Shown here: positions 55,112 through 64,000 of the stretch, in pieces
Layout of the letters: every line of letters begins with the position of its first letter
Position numbering within the stretch: position 1 is the first letter of the stretch
From: Pricia antarctica
GTDB lineage: Bacteria > Bacteroidota > Bacteroidia > Flavobacteriales > Flavobacteriaceae
NCBI RefSeq assembly: GCF_900101815.1
Contig: NZ_FNAO01000003.1
Span: forward strand, 434,001 to 498,000
Length of the DNA: 64,000 nt
Direction of reading: 5' to 3'
The notes under the pieces: model-generated
What the model was told of the DNA's origin: nothing
Seen by the model: only the letters and a program-made list of their open reading frames with translations
Databases searched by the model: none
Position numbers and translations under genes: made by a program

Positions 55112-56419
55112 CTACATCTCCAAGGCCTTCTTTACATCACCATCCATCAGGAGTTCTTCGGGGTTTTCCAAAGCTTCTTTGATGGCGACCAAAAATCCTA
55201 CGGATTCTTTACCGTCGATAATGCGGTGGTCATAAGATACCGCCACATACATAATAGGTGCTACGGCTATGGCCCCATCAATGGCAATAGGACGTTCGAC
55301 AATATTATGCATGCCCAGAATGGCACTTTGGGGAGGATTAATAATCGGGGTCGATAACATCGAACCGAAAACTCCTCCATTGGTTATGGTGAAGGTGCCG
55401 CCGGTCATTTCATCGACCGTTATTTCACCTTCACGGGCGCGAATGGCCAATCGTTTTACCTCGGCCTCAACACCTCTAAAAGTCAGGTTCTCGGCGTTGC
55501 GGATTACAGGAACCATCAAACCTTTCGGCCCTGAAACGGCAATACTGATATCACAGAAATCGTAGGATATCATTTCCTTTCCGTCAATCATGGAGTTTAC
55601 CGAGGGAAATTCTTGTAAGGCCTTAACAACAGCTTTCGTAAAGAACGACATAAAGCCCAAGCCTACACCGTGCTTTTCCTTGAAATCTTCTTTATACTTT
55701 TCACGGAGTTCGAAGATGGCGGACATATTGACTTCGTTGAACGTGGTCAACATGGCGGTTTCGTTCTTGACGGCTACCAAGCGTTCGGCTACTTTTCTGC
55801 GGAGCATCGAAAGTTTTGAACGGGTCTCGCCACGGTTACCCCCAGTTGGTGTACCCATGGAAGGCACGGCGTTTACCGCATCGTCTTTGGTGATTCGGCC
55901 GTCTTTGCCGCTTCCTTTTATGGATGAACCATCCATATTCTTTTCCGCTAATATTTTTTTGGCCGCCGGCGAAGCTACACCGGAGGCATAGGTTTCTTTG
56001 CTCTCTTTGGGTTGGGGCGCTTTTTCCTTATCTTCAGTATCCGTATCGGAAGAGGTTGCTTTCTTGTCTTTATTTTCGGTCTTCTCCACGGCTTTATCAT
56101 TCGATTTTTCCTCTGAACCGTCTTTCTCGGAAGCTTTGTCCCCATCTTTTGAATCCCCATCCGAATCTCCACCGGGTTTTTTGCCCTCGGTATCGATCAA
56201 ACATACCACTTCGCCTACGGCAACGGCATCGCCGACCTCGGCCTTTAGCGTAATAATTCCGCTTTCTTCTGCGGGAAGTTCCAAAGTGGCCTTATCGGAA
56301 TCGACCTCTGCGATAGCCTGGTCCTTTTCCACATAATCACCGTCTTCTACCAGCCATTCCGCTATCTCTACTTCGGTAATGGATTCGCCCGGGGACGGGA
56401 CTTTCATTTCTAAAATCAT
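55112..56419 (-). CDS. sucB: Dihydrolipoyllysine succinyltransferase (2-oxoglutarate dehydrogenase E2)
   Basis: The 435-residue E2 core enzyme has one lipoyl domain with the lipoylated Lys43 in [13 protein letters not shown] long linker of mostly charged residues follows (about 78-148, Asp/Lys/Glu/Ser-rich instead of the usual Ala/Pro). Next are the peripheral-subunit-binding domain ([20 protein letters not shown]) and the acyltransferase domain, with the active-site [15 protein letters not shown] (His398, Asp402). The [20 protein letters not shown] segment supports succinyl- rather than acetyl-transfer. It follows sucA by 44 bp on the minus strand, so the two form a transcription unit of the TCA cycle. 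Confidence 0.95.
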   Translation of the reverse strand: MILEMKVPSPGESITEVEIAEWLVEDGDYVEKDQAIAEVDSDKATLELPAEESGIITLKAEVGDAVAVGEVVCLIDTEGKKPGGDSDGDSKDGDKASEKDGSEEKSNDKAVEKTENKDKKATSSDTDTEDKEKAPQPKESKETYASGVASPAAKKILAEKNMDGSSIKGSGKDGRITKDDAVNAVPSMGTPTGGNRGETRSKLSMLRRKVAERLVAVKNETAMLTTFNEVNMSAIFELREKYKEDFKEKHGVGLGFMSFFTKAVVKALQEFPSVNSMIDGKEMISYDFCDISIAVSGPKGLMVPVIRNAENLTFRGVEAEVKRLAIRAREGEITVDEMTGGTFTITNGGVFGSMLSTPIINPPQSAILGMHNIVERPIAIDGAIAVAPIMYVAVSYDHRIIDGKESVGFLVAIKEALENPEELLMDGDVKKALEM

Positions 56420-56463
56420 GCTATTATTGTTTGCTGTGTTATCTTATTTGTTGACGGATCGTT

Positions 56464-59316
56464 TTATGCATTTCCGACTTCCTCCTTTGGGCGCGGTTTT
56501 GGTTTCGACATATTGTCCTTATTCTTATCGAATACATAGTCGATGACCTGTTGGTGCCTCATTTTTGAGCGCACCGCACTACCGGCGGCGGGAGAAGCAT
56601 AGAATCTTCTCGAGGCGACCCTTAGTTTATGCGCATCGTTGAAGTGCATCATCAAGTGGCTCCAAGCACCCATGTTTCGAGGTTCTTCTTGTGCCCAGAC
56701 CAGGTCATCGGCGTTTTTATATTTTTTTATAATTTCCTTCATCTGCTCGAAGGGCAAGGGGAACAATTGTTCTATCCTGACCAACGCAACATCCGATCTA
56801 TCGTGCTCCTCTTTAGCGGCCAACAGGTCGTAATAGAATTTACCGGTGCAAAAAACCAAACTTTTGACCTTTTTCACATCCGCGGAAGCATCATCGATGA
56901 CCTCTTGAAACTTGCCGTTAACCAATTCGTCAACCGTAGAGACCGCTTTCGGATGCCGTAAAAGGCTTTTCGGGGTAAAAATTATTAACGGCTTCCTAAA
57001 ATTGACCTTCATCTGCCGGCGCAAAATATGGAACATCTGCGCAGGGGTCGTTACATCGGCCATGTACATATTATCGCGTGCGCACAGTTGCAAGTATCGT
57101 TCCATACGGGCGGAAGAATGCTCTGCACCTTGGCCTTCGTAGCCATGCGGCAACAGCATTACCAGACCGTTCTGCAATTTCCATTTATCTTCCGCAGCGG
57201 AGATATATTGATCGATCATAATCTGGGCCCCGTTGCTAAAATCACCGAACTGCGCTTCCCAAATGGTCAGCGTATTCGGGCTCGCCATGGCGTAACCGTA
57301 ATCGAAACCTACGACTCCATATTCCGACAATAACGAATTGTAGATCTGAAAACGGCCCTGCTTATCGGACAAATGGTTCAACAATACCACCTCTTCCTCG
57401 CTCTCCTCTACTTTCATGACCGCATGGCGGTGCGAGAATGTGCCGCGTTCGACATCTTGTCCGGACATTCGTACCTCGAAGCCTTCTTGCAGCAAGCTAC
57501 CGTAAGCCAAAAGTTCGCCCATGGCCCAATCGAGATTATCGGTCTCGAAGAACCGCTTGTTTCGATCCTTGATCAGTTTATCGACTTTTCTTAAAAATTT
57601 TTTATCCTTGGGCGCTTCCGTGATTACCTTGGCAATATGGCTCAGTTCCTCTTTATCGACCGTGGTATCTACAGGGGTCATCATCTCCCATTCACGCGCA
57701 TTGTCGAAGCCTTTCCATTCATCGGCCATAAAGGGCGTGATTTCGGTCTTATCCTCTTTCCGGGAATCTTCCAGTTCTTCTTCCAAGGTAGCTTTATACT
57801 CCTCTTCCAACTGTTTCACATAGCCCTCTTCGATTACACCTTCCTCAAGCAATTTTGCGGCATAGATGTCTCTAGGATTGTCGTGTTTTGCGATGGCCTT
57901 ATACAACTTAGGTTGTGTGAACCGGGGTTCATCGCCTTCGTTGTGACCATATTTACGATAGCCCAAAAGGTCTAAAAAGATATCGCGCTCGAAGCGCATA
58001 CGGTATTCAAGGGCTAAGAGGGAAGCGTGTACTACGGCCTCCGCATCATCGGCGTTAACGTGTAAAACCGGACTCAAAGTAACCTTGCCCACATCGGTAC
58101 AATAGGTAGAGCTACGGGCATCGAGGTAGTTGGTGGTAAAACCGATTTGGTTGTTGACCACAATATGAACCGTTCCATTGGTGCGATACCCTTCCAATTT
58201 CTCCATTTGTATAACCTCGTAAACTATTCCCTGACCGGCAATGGCGGCATCGCCGTGCACGATAATCGGTAATACTTTCGAAAAGTCATTGGGAAAATGA
58301 TCATCCTGTTTTGCCCTTGTGATGCCCTCTACGACCGCGCCCACCGTTTCCAAATGCGAGGGGTTCGGGGCAATATTCATTTTTATCCGGTTGCCATTAT
58401 CGGTCTTGCGTTCGGAAGTCCAACCCAAGTGATATTTTACATCCCCGTCAAAAATCTCCTGTTCGTAATCCTTGCCATCGAACTCGCTGAAAATATCCTT
58501 GGCGGCCTTGCCAAAAATATTGGTCAATACGTTGAGTCTTCCGCGGTGGGCCATTCCCATCACGAACTGTTCCACGCCCATTTCGGCGGCGCGTTCGATC
58601 ACGGCATCCAAAGCGGGAATCAATGATTCGTTACCTTCTAAGGAAAAGCGTTTCTGCCCTACGTATTTCGTATGTAAAAAAGTTTCAAAAGATACCGCCT
58701 GATTCAGTTTTTTAAGGATGCGCTTCTTATGTTCCTTGCTAAAATCAGGATGGTTGTCGTTGACATTCAAATAGTTTTGAATCCACTCGATACGCTCTGG
58801 CGTTCGAATATACATATACTCGACCCCAATGGCATCGCAGTAAATACTTTTCAGATGCTTGAGGATATTGTTTAGGGTGCTGGCGCCGATGCCTATAATC
58901 TCGCCCGCGTTGAAGACCGTATCCAAATCGGTTTTTGAAAGTCCAAAATTCTCAATATCGAGGGTGGGCTCGTACTTTCTGCGGTCGCGTACGGGATTGG
59001 TCTTTGTGAACAAATGGCCCCTACTCCGGTAGCCATCAATAAGCCGAATGACCTGGAATTCTTTCTGTAACGCTTCGGGCATTTCCAACTGCTGGCCATT
59101 GCTGATGGCCGCCGCATTGGTATGCGCCTGGGCGCCATCGGGATGCTGTCCTACGCTTTCGTCACGTTCTTCAAAGGCACTTTCGGTACCGAAGTCGAAA
59201 CCTTGAAAAAAAGCGCGCCAACTGGGCTCGACGCTATCGGGGTTCTTAAGATATTTATCGTACAGCTCCTCAAAAAATGAAGCGTGTGCGGTATTTAAAA
59301 AGGAATACTTATCCAT
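56464..59316 (-). CDS. sucA: 2-Oxoglutarate dehydrogenase E1 component
   Basis: The 950-residue thiamine-diphosphate enzyme decarboxylates 2-oxoglutarate in the TCA cycle. The N-terminus (FFEELYDKYLKNPDSVEPSW) is the E2-binding tail of E1o. The core has FLHTKYVGQKRFSLEGNESL, MAHRGRLNVLTNIFGK and the cofactor-binding HGDAAIAGQGIVYEV. Later come FDYGYAMASPNTLTIWEAQF, LLPHGYEGQGAEHSSARMER and the C-terminal WAQEEPRNMGAWSHL. Its length matches the family. It precedes sucB on the minus strand; E3 (lipoamide dehydrogenase) is not in the window. Confidence 0.97.
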   Translation of the reverse strand: MDKYSFLNTAHASFFEELYDKYLKNPDSVEPSWRAFFQGFDFGTESAFEERDESVGQHPDGAQAHTNAAAISNGQQLEMPEALQKEFQVIRLIDGYRSRGHLFTKTNPVRDRRKYEPTLDIENFGLSKTDLDTVFNAGEIIGIGASTLNNILKHLKSIYCDAIGVEYMYIRTPERIEWIQNYLNVNDNHPDFSKEHKKRILKKLNQAVSFETFLHTKYVGQKRFSLEGNESLIPALDAVIERAAEMGVEQFVMGMAHRGRLNVLTNIFGKAAKDIFSEFDGKDYEQEIFDGDVKYHLGWTSERKTDNGNRIKMNIAPNPSHLETVGAVVEGITRAKQDDHFPNDFSKVLPIIVHGDAAIAGQGIVYEVIQMEKLEGYRTNGTVHIVVNNQIGFTTNYLDARSSTYCTDVGKVTLSPVLHVNADDAEAVVHASLLALEYRMRFERDIFLDLLGYRKYGHNEGDEPRFTQPKLYKAIAKHDNPRDIYAAKLLEEGVIEEGYVKQLEEEYKATLEEELEDSRKEDKTEITPFMADEWKGFDNAREWEMMTPVDTTVDKEELSHIAKVITEAPKDKKFLRKVDKLIKDRNKRFFETDNLDWAMGELLAYGSLLQEGFEVRMSGQDVERGTFSHRHAVMKVEESEEEVVLLNHLSDKQGRFQIYNSLLSEYGVVGFDYGYAMASPNTLTIWEAQFGDFSNGAQIMIDQYISAAEDKWKLQNGLVMLLPHGYEGQGAEHSSARMERYLQLCARDNMYMADVTTPAQMFHILRRQMKVNFRKPLIIFTPKSLLRHPKAVSTVDELVNGKFQEVIDDASADVKKVKSLVFCTGKFYYDLLAAKEEHDRSDVALVRIEQLFPLPFEQMKEIIKKYKNADDLVWAQEEPRNMGAWSHLMMHFNDAHKLRVASRRFYASPAAGSAVRSKMRHQQVIDYVFDKNKDNMSKPKPRPKEEVGNA

Positions 59317-59626
59317 ACAAAGGTTCTCTGTCTTGCCATTTATCCAAATGACTACAAAAATACAATATTTACCATTTCTGGATCTATCTTCGCGGCCATT
59401 CTTGAAAAACGTGAAAGATAACGATTAAAATATATCCTTAGTGCCGTAAACAGATCTTTTTGAGCCTATTCACCTCAGGAATTCTACCTATAGGTTCCGC
59501 ACAGAATATGACCCCAAAATGGGATTTTTAATTCCGTAAAATCACGTAATTAAAAAATATATGAGCGCCATACCATGCTAGCCTATCTGATTAATCGTTT
59601 CCTAACCGGGGTGGCTTCAATTTCCT
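59317..59626. other. Intergenic region between sucA and galE with a candidate sucA promoter
   Basis: I find no gene here. On the minus strand TATTTTTG (59362-59355) fits the TAnnTTTG -7 box, 39 bp before the sucA start, but lacks a clear TTG at -33. The rest, up to the galE stop, is AT-rich. The inverted GGGGT/ACCCC pair near 59608-59632 overlaps the galE end and has no T-run. Confidence 0.4.
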
Positions 59627-60643
59627 TTACCCCCGTATCTTCTGCTCCCAATCCCAAGCCGATTTCATGGCTTCGTCAAGGCTGAACTGCGCTTTCCAAC
59701 CCAAAACTTCGTTGGCCTTCGTGGTATCGGCATAGGCGGAAACGATATCGCCCGGCCTTCTATTCACTATCTTATAATTCAATTTTTTACCCGACACGCG
59801 TTCGAAGCTTTGAATGACCTCCAGGACAGAACTTCCTTTTCCCGTACCCAAATTGTAAACTTCGTAATTCTTTGTATTCTGGCCTTCTAGAAGTCGTTTT
59901 AAAGCTTGCACGTGTGCTTTGGCCAAATCGACCACATGGATATAATCTCGAACGCAGGTGCCGTCTTCGGTGGGATAATCATCACCGAAAACGGACAGCT
60001 CTTTGCGAAGTCCGGCCCCAGTTTGGGTAATAAATGGCACTAAATTCTGGGGGACACCTATGGGCAGTTCCCCAATTTCTGCAGTCGGGTGGGCACCCAT
60101 GGGGTTGAAATAGCGAAGGGCGATTGCATTCAGGTTGGGTGTCACCAAGCAGGTATCGCGAATAATTTCCTCACCCATCTGTTTGGTATTTCCGTAGGGC
60201 GATTCCGCAGGTTTTACGGGGGCATCCTCGGTAATAGGCATTTTGTCGGCCTGCCCGTAGACCGTACAGGAGGAACTGAATATAAAGCTGGATTTTTCCT
60301 TTTTCGATAGTTCTTTAAGGATGTAGACCAGTGTTCCGATATTGTTCTCGTAGTACAGTAAGGGTTTTTCAACGCTCTCTCCCACCGCCTTGGATGCCGC
60401 AAAATGGATGACTCCCTTTACATCGTCATGCCGTTTGAAGAAATCGGAGACTTTTGATTTATCCTTCAAATCCATTTTTTCGTACAGCGGCATTTTACCG
60501 GTGATGGCGTTGATACCCTCCAACACTTTTTCGGATGCGTTCGAACAGTCGTCAATGATAACCACCTCGAAACCTTCATTTTGCAATTCGACTACCGTAT
60601 GCGAACCGATAAAGCCGAGACCACCTGTTACTAGTATTTTCAT
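59627..60643 (-). CDS. galE: UDP-glucose 4-epimerase
   Basis: The 338-residue short-chain dehydrogenase-like epimerase interconverts UDP-glucose and UDP-galactose. It has the NAD site TGGLGFIGSHTVVEL and the catalytic SSSCTVYG and SPYGNTKQMGEE (Tyr-x3-Lys). The remainder is typical of GalE: LRYFNPMGAHPTAEIGE, VFGDDYPTEDGTCVRDYIHV, HVQALKRLL and RRPGDIVSAYADTTKANEVL. It lies 106 bp downstream of a DegT-type aminotransferase gene on the same strand; both could supply sugars for polysaccharide or lipopolysaccharide. Confidence 0.97.
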   Translation of the reverse strand: MKILVTGGLGFIGSHTVVELQNEGFEVVIIDDCSNASEKVLEGINAITGKMPLYEKMDLKDKSKVSDFFKRHDDVKGVIHFAASKAVGESVEKPLLYYENNIGTLVYILKELSKKEKSSFIFSSSCTVYGQADKMPITEDAPVKPAESPYGNTKQMGEEIIRDTCLVTPNLNAIALRYFNPMGAHPTAEIGELPIGVPQNLVPFITQTGAGLRKELSVFGDDYPTEDGTCVRDYIHVVDLAKAHVQALKRLLEGQNTKNYEVYNLGTGKGSSVLEVIQSFERVSGKKLNYKIVNRRPGDIVSAYADTTKANEVLGWKAQFSLDEAMKSAWDWEQKIRG

Positions 60644-60749
60644 TTGGAATATGTGTTTTTTTAGAGTGTATTGTTTGGGGTTGAAAAATTATAGCGAAAA
60701 CAACGGGTCGATTATTGGATGCTAGATGCTTAATGTCGACTGGTTAGTT

Positions 60750-61919
60750 TCAGCCATTCACAAAATCAATAACCGCCTTTGTGATAAACCTGATTTGCTC
60801 ATGGTCAAGCTCCGTGTGCATGGGCAGGGAAATGACATCTTTCACCAGTTGGTTCGTTACCGGAAAATCGGCTTCGTTGTATCTTTCATCCGCGTACGCT
60901 TTTTGCTTATGCAAGGGAATGGGATAGTATACACCGGAAGGAATATCCTGTTCACCCAAATGCTTTACGAGGGCATCACGCTTTCCGTTCGTAATGCGTA
61001 AAGTATATTGGTGAAAGACATGGCAATCGCAGGTATCGCAAATATTTCGGTCGCAACGGCCATCGCAATAATTGACCGTTTTTGGCACAATAATGTTTTC
61101 CTGACCCTTGAACGCCGCGGAATATTTTCGGGCAGCCGCCCTTCTCGCGTCGCAGTAGCCGTCCAGTTTTGGCAATTTGGCGCGTAAGACTGCCGCCTGA
61201 ATGGAATCCAATCGAGAATTGACCCCGACTACATCGTGATGGTAACGCTCGTACATGCCGTGGTTCACAATTCCGCGCAACGTGTGGGCCAAATCATCAT
61301 CGTTGGTGAAAATTGCGCCACCATCGCCGTAGGCGCCCAAGTTTTTGGAAGGAAAAAACGACGTCGCCCCGACATGGCCGATTGTTCCCGCCTTTTGCTT
61401 GCTGCCGTCCTCAAAGGTATAATCGGCGCCGATGGCCTGAGCATTATCCTCGATAATATATAGGTTGTGCTTTTTCGCTAAGGCCATAAGAGCCTCCATG
61501 TTGGCACATTGTCCGAACAGATGAACGGGAACGATGGCTTTCGTCTTGGGCGAAATCGCCTTTTCGACGGCCTTAATATCAATATTAAAGGTATCGGGTT
61601 CGACATCGACCAGAACGGGAGTCAGCTGCAAGAGGGCAATGACCTCTACCGTTGCCGCGAAAGTAAAATCGGCGGTAATGACCTCATCACCGGGCTGCAG
61701 CCCCAGCCCCATCATGGCAATTTGAAGGGCATCGGTACCGTTGGCGCAGGGTATTACGTGCTTGACGCCGAGATAGGCCTCCAAATCCTTTTGAAAGGTC
61801 TGTACCTCCGGCCCGTTGATAAAGGCGGAAGTTTCCATTACCTCTGCAATGGCTAAATTCACCTGCTCTTTTATACCTTCATATTGGCCGCCCAAGTCGA
61901 CCATCTGGATTTTCTTCAT
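60750..61919 (-). CDS. DegT/DnrJ/EryC1/StrS-family sugar aminotransferase with Cys-rich insertion
   Basis: The 389-residue PLP enzyme probably aminates a nucleotide keto-sugar for surface polysaccharide. It starts KIQMVDLGGQYEGIKEQVN and shows the family motifs PCANGTDALQIAMMGLGLQP, DEVITADFTF, PVHLFGQC, IEDNAQAIGADY and the PLP Lys in TSFFPSKNLGAYGDGGAIF. Near residue 287 lies an uncommon Cys-rich segment, NYCDGRCDRNICDTCDCHVF, with five Cys in 14 residues, just before HQYTLRI, where ordinary members have a short loop. It might bind a metal. The sugar cannot be deduced. It lies upstream of galE and is divergent from waaA. Confidence 0.92.
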   Translation of the reverse strand: MKKIQMVDLGGQYEGIKEQVNLAIAEVMETSAFINGPEVQTFQKDLEAYLGVKHVIPCANGTDALQIAMMGLGLQPGDEVITADFTFAATVEVIALLQLTPVLVDVEPDTFNIDIKAVEKAISPKTKAIVPVHLFGQCANMEALMALAKKHNLYIIEDNAQAIGADYTFEDGSKQKAGTIGHVGATSFFPSKNLGAYGDGGAIFTNDDDLAHTLRGIVNHGMYERYHHDVVGVNSRLDSIQAAVLRAKLPKLDGYCDARRAAARKYSAAFKGQENIIVPKTVNYCDGRCDRNICDTCDCHVFHQYTLRITNGKRDALVKHLGEQDIPSGVYYPIPLHKQKAYADERYNEADFPVTNQLVKDVISLPMHTELDHEQIRFITKAVIDFVNG

Positions 61920-62076
61920 GTAGAAATAAGTATTGATTATCGCTTATTCGTCGATCCATCCGGCAGGCACAAATAGCCTTAGCATCCGAGTAATCCGACT
62001 ACCGCAACAAAAATACGAAACCAAGATCAAGAAGTCAGGGAAAGAAGCGTAATTTAGCCCCCCAAACCAATCGGCA

Positions 62077-63312
62077 GTGTACGCTATCTACAACCTGATC
62101 GTTAAAATTTCATGGTTCTTCCTAAAAGTCTTGGCGCCTTTTAAGTCCAAGATCGGACTTTTCGTATCTGGACGAATGGAAACTTTCGGACGGCTTAGCA
62201 CGGGCATTTCCAAAGCGGATAAAGTAGTATGGATGCATGTGGCCTCGTTGGGGGAATTTGAACAGGGACTTCCTATCATCGAAAGGTTACGCGCCGAATA
62301 TCCATCCCATAAGATTCTGATTACTTTTTTTTCCCCCTCGGGATACGAGGTCAAAAGGGATACATCGGTCGCCGACGTGGTGGTCTATCTTCCTATGGAT
62401 ACAAAGAGAAATGCATCCCGTTTTTTGGATACGGTACACCCGGAGTTGGTCATTTTCGTCAAATATGAAATCTGGCCCAATTACTTAAGGGAACTTGAAA
62501 AAAGGAAGATTCCCGCTATCCTGATCTCCGCAATTTTCAAAAAAGAGCAAATCTATTTTAAGGCCTATGGTGGATTTATGAGGAAGGCCCTCCGCAAGTT
62601 CGATCATTATTTTGTGCAGGATGCCGCATCCCAAAAACTATTGACATCCCTCCAAATAAAAAATACTACCGTTACCGGGGATACCCGTCTCGATCGTGTT
62701 TCGGAAATTTTAGACAGCAACAATCAACTCGATTTTATGGAGGCTTTTAAAAAGGATAGGCTCTGTTTTGTCGCCGGAAGCACCTGGCCTGAAGACGAGT
62801 CCATTTTAATCGATTACATAAATCATGCACCAAGAAACCTCAAGTATATTTTAGCGCCGCATACCATAAAAAAGGATAAAATATTAGGACTTGCCGGAGC
62901 GATTACCAAAAAGAAAGTGCTTTTCTCGAATATCGATTCAACTACCATCGGCAATTGCGAAGTGCTTATCGTAGATACCATCGGACTGTTGACAAAAATT
63001 TACAGTTATGCCGATATCGCCTACGTGGGGGGTGGTTTCGCAACGGGACTGCACAATACTCTAGAACCGGCCGTATTCGGAATTCCGGTTATTATCGGTC
63101 CCGATTACGAAGGCTTTAAGGAGGCTGAAGATCTTGTGGCACAAAAGGGTATCCTTCCGATTGCAGACCAATGGACGTTCGGCGAGCTGATGAAAAAAAT
63201 GCTCGATAATCCCGAGTTCCGTAAGAAAACCGGGGCTATAAATGCCACGTACATCGCTAAAAACAAGGGGGCAAGCAACCAGATTATGACTTATATTCGT
63301 ACATTGCTATAA
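62077..63312 (+). CDS. waaA: 3-Deoxy-D-manno-octulosonic acid (Kdo) transferase
   Basis: The 411-residue glycosyltransferase adds Kdo to lipid A at the inner membrane. It has one N-terminal membrane anchor (YNLIVKISWFFLKVLAPF) and a GT30 domain. VWMHVASLGEFEQGLPIIE contains the catalytic Glu60. Further features are VVYLPMDTKRNASRFLDTVH, KYEIWPNYL, VAGSTWPEDE and the sugar-nucleotide region VDTIGLLTKIYSYADIAYVG, plus GLHNTLEPAVFGIPVIIGP. The start codon is GTG at 62077, the first in frame, giving the usual length and anchor. The sugar porter gene follows 31 bp downstream. Confidence 0.94.
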   Translation: MYAIYNLIVKISWFFLKVLAPFKSKIGLFVSGRMETFGRLSTGISKADKVVWMHVASLGEFEQGLPIIERLRAEYPSHKILITFFSPSGYEVKRDTSVADVVVYLPMDTKRNASRFLDTVHPELVIFVKYEIWPNYLRELEKRKIPAILISAIFKKEQIYFKAYGGFMRKALRKFDHYFVQDAASQKLLTSLQIKNTTVTGDTRLDRVSEILDSNNQLDFMEAFKKDRLCFVAGSTWPEDESILIDYINHAPRNLKYILAPHTIKKDKILGLAGAITKKKVLFSNIDSTTIGNCEVLIVDTIGLLTKIYSYADIAYVGGGFATGLHNTLEPAVFGIPVIIGPDYEGFKEAEDLVAQKGILPIADQWTFGELMKKMLDNPEFRKKTGAINATYIAKNKGASNQIMTYIRTLL

Positions 63313-63343
63313 CCAAACATTGCGATAACCGACAAGCCAACCT

Positions 63344-64000
63344 ATGAATTCCAAAATCTTAAGAATTTCCTTAATTGCCGCCTTAGCGGGATTTTTATTC
63401 GGTTTCGACACCGTAGTTATCTCAGGGGCAGAGAAAAAACTCCAACTTTTATGGGATTCATCGGATGCCTTTCACGGATCGGTCGTTATCGGCATGGCAC
63501 TTTGGGGTACTGTGGTCGGCGCAATTTTCGGGGGAATTCCGACTAATAAGATAGGTAGAAGGAACACCCTGATCTGGATCGGGGTGCTTTATTCGGTATC
63601 CGCCATCGGCTCGGCCTTCGCCAATGACCCTATCACCTTTGCCGCGGCACGCTTTATCGGCGGTCTCGGGGTTGGAGCCTCAACCGTCGCCGCACCGGCC
63701 TACATTTCGGAAATCGCACCCGCAAAAGACCGGGGCCGTTTGGTGGGTTTCTATCAATTTATGCTCGTTTTCGGAATTTTGATGGCCTTTGTTTCCAATG
63801 CGTTACTTAGCAACGTTGGCGAAAACGATTGGCGTTGGATGGTCGGTGTAGAGGCCTTTCCCGCCATTATATATACCTTATTCGTGGTTACGGTACCTAA
63901 AAGTCCGCGATGGCTATTGACCAAAGACCGCACGGAGGAAGCCCGGACAGTACTTGCCTCTATAAATCCTCAACTGACCGTAGAAAAGCTAAAAGCCGAT
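63344..64000 (+). CDS. Sugar-porter-family MFS transporter (3' end outside window)
   Basis: From the ATG at 63344 the frame is open to the window end, giving 219 residues. It is a Sugar Porter-family major facilitator carrier: the first helix has GFLFGFDTVVISGAEK and the loop after helix 2 has GRRNTL. ARFIGGLGVGAST and APAYISEIAPAKDRGRLVGF follow, then VPKSPRWLL before the central loop. About six helices are visible. Such carriers are proton or sodium symporters for hexoses or pentoses; the substrate cannot be told. It is 31 bp after waaA on the same strand. Confidence 0.92.
   Translation, partial: MNSKILRISLIAALAGFLFGFDTVVISGAEKKLQLLWDSSDAFHGSVVIGMALWGTVVGAIFGGIPTNKIGRRNTLIWIGVLYSVSAIGSAFANDPITFAAARFIGGLGVGASTVAAPAYISEIAPAKDRGRLVGFYQFMLVFGILMAFVSNALLSNVGENDWRWMVGVEAFPAIIYTLFVVTVPKSPRWLLTKDRTEEARTVLASINPQLTVEKLKAD

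Overview
The window looks like a chromosome segment of a marine member of the Flavobacteriaceae (Bacteroidota), of the Zobellia/Maribacter/Arenibacter kind. The evidence is a SusC/SusD pair, an alternative complex III respiratory operon in place of a bc1 complex, a PorT-like protein beside ExbB/ExbD, many Bacteroidetes-type lipoproteins, and flavobacterial promoters of the TTG-N17-19-TAnnTTTG type. Start codons have little or no Shine-Dalgarno sequence. The genus is an inference; the family-level call is firm.

Layout. (1) 1-5.1 kb: copper handling. It holds the end of a membrane protein, a CopA-type Cu(I) P-type ATPase with three N-terminal metal-binding modules, a DUF305 membrane protein and a CusB-like adaptor with a DUF3347 tail. 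(2) 5.2-17.4 kb: a beta-mannan utilisation locus. One minus-strand operon encodes a GH26 mannanase lipoprotein, a GPH-type transporter, a GH130 mannosylglucose phosphorylase, an AGE-family (mannobiose) 2-epimerase and an SMP-30-like protein. A divergent AraC regulator lies next to it, followed by SusD and SusC. Between AraC and SusD is a decayed Tat-signal TIM-barrel sugar isomerase-like gene. (3) 17.6-21.4 kb: a cupredoxin remnant and a large CRTAC1-like FG-GAP lipoprotein. (4) 21.6-26.3 kb: rimP-nusA-infB with its own promoter and a terminator-like hairpin in the leader, then a SPOR protein. (5) 27-39.1 kb: alternative complex III (actABCDEF) followed directly by cytochrome c oxidase subunits II and I, closed by a strong terminator. 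(6) 39.2-49 kb: an M61 peptidase, pyrH-frr, an MMPL-type RND transporter, asnS, rpoN and a membrane protein. (7) 49-52.2 kb: a PorT-like barrel and an ExbD-ExbD-membrane protein-ExbB cluster. (8) 52.4-64 kb: tRNA-Ser(GGA), asparaginase, TatD, a retropepsin-like protein, sucB and sucA, galE, a DegT aminotransferase, waaA, and a sugar-porter gene cut by the window end.

How genes work together. The mannan locus spells out a phosphorolytic route: outer-surface cleavage (GH26, SusCD), import (GPH carrier), epimerisation of mannobiose to mannosylglucose (AGE), then phosphorolysis to mannose-1-phosphate and glucose (GH130). The respiratory block oxidises menaquinol and passes electrons through haem c to an aa3/caa3-type oxidase. 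I found no CRISPR array, prophage, insertion sequence or obvious new defence system. The most unusual items are the decayed isomerase gene in the mannan locus, the cupredoxin remnant lacking its first copper ligand, a helix-hairpin-helix domain fused to ActC, the rimP leader hairpins, and a REP-like repeat pair inside the mannan operon.
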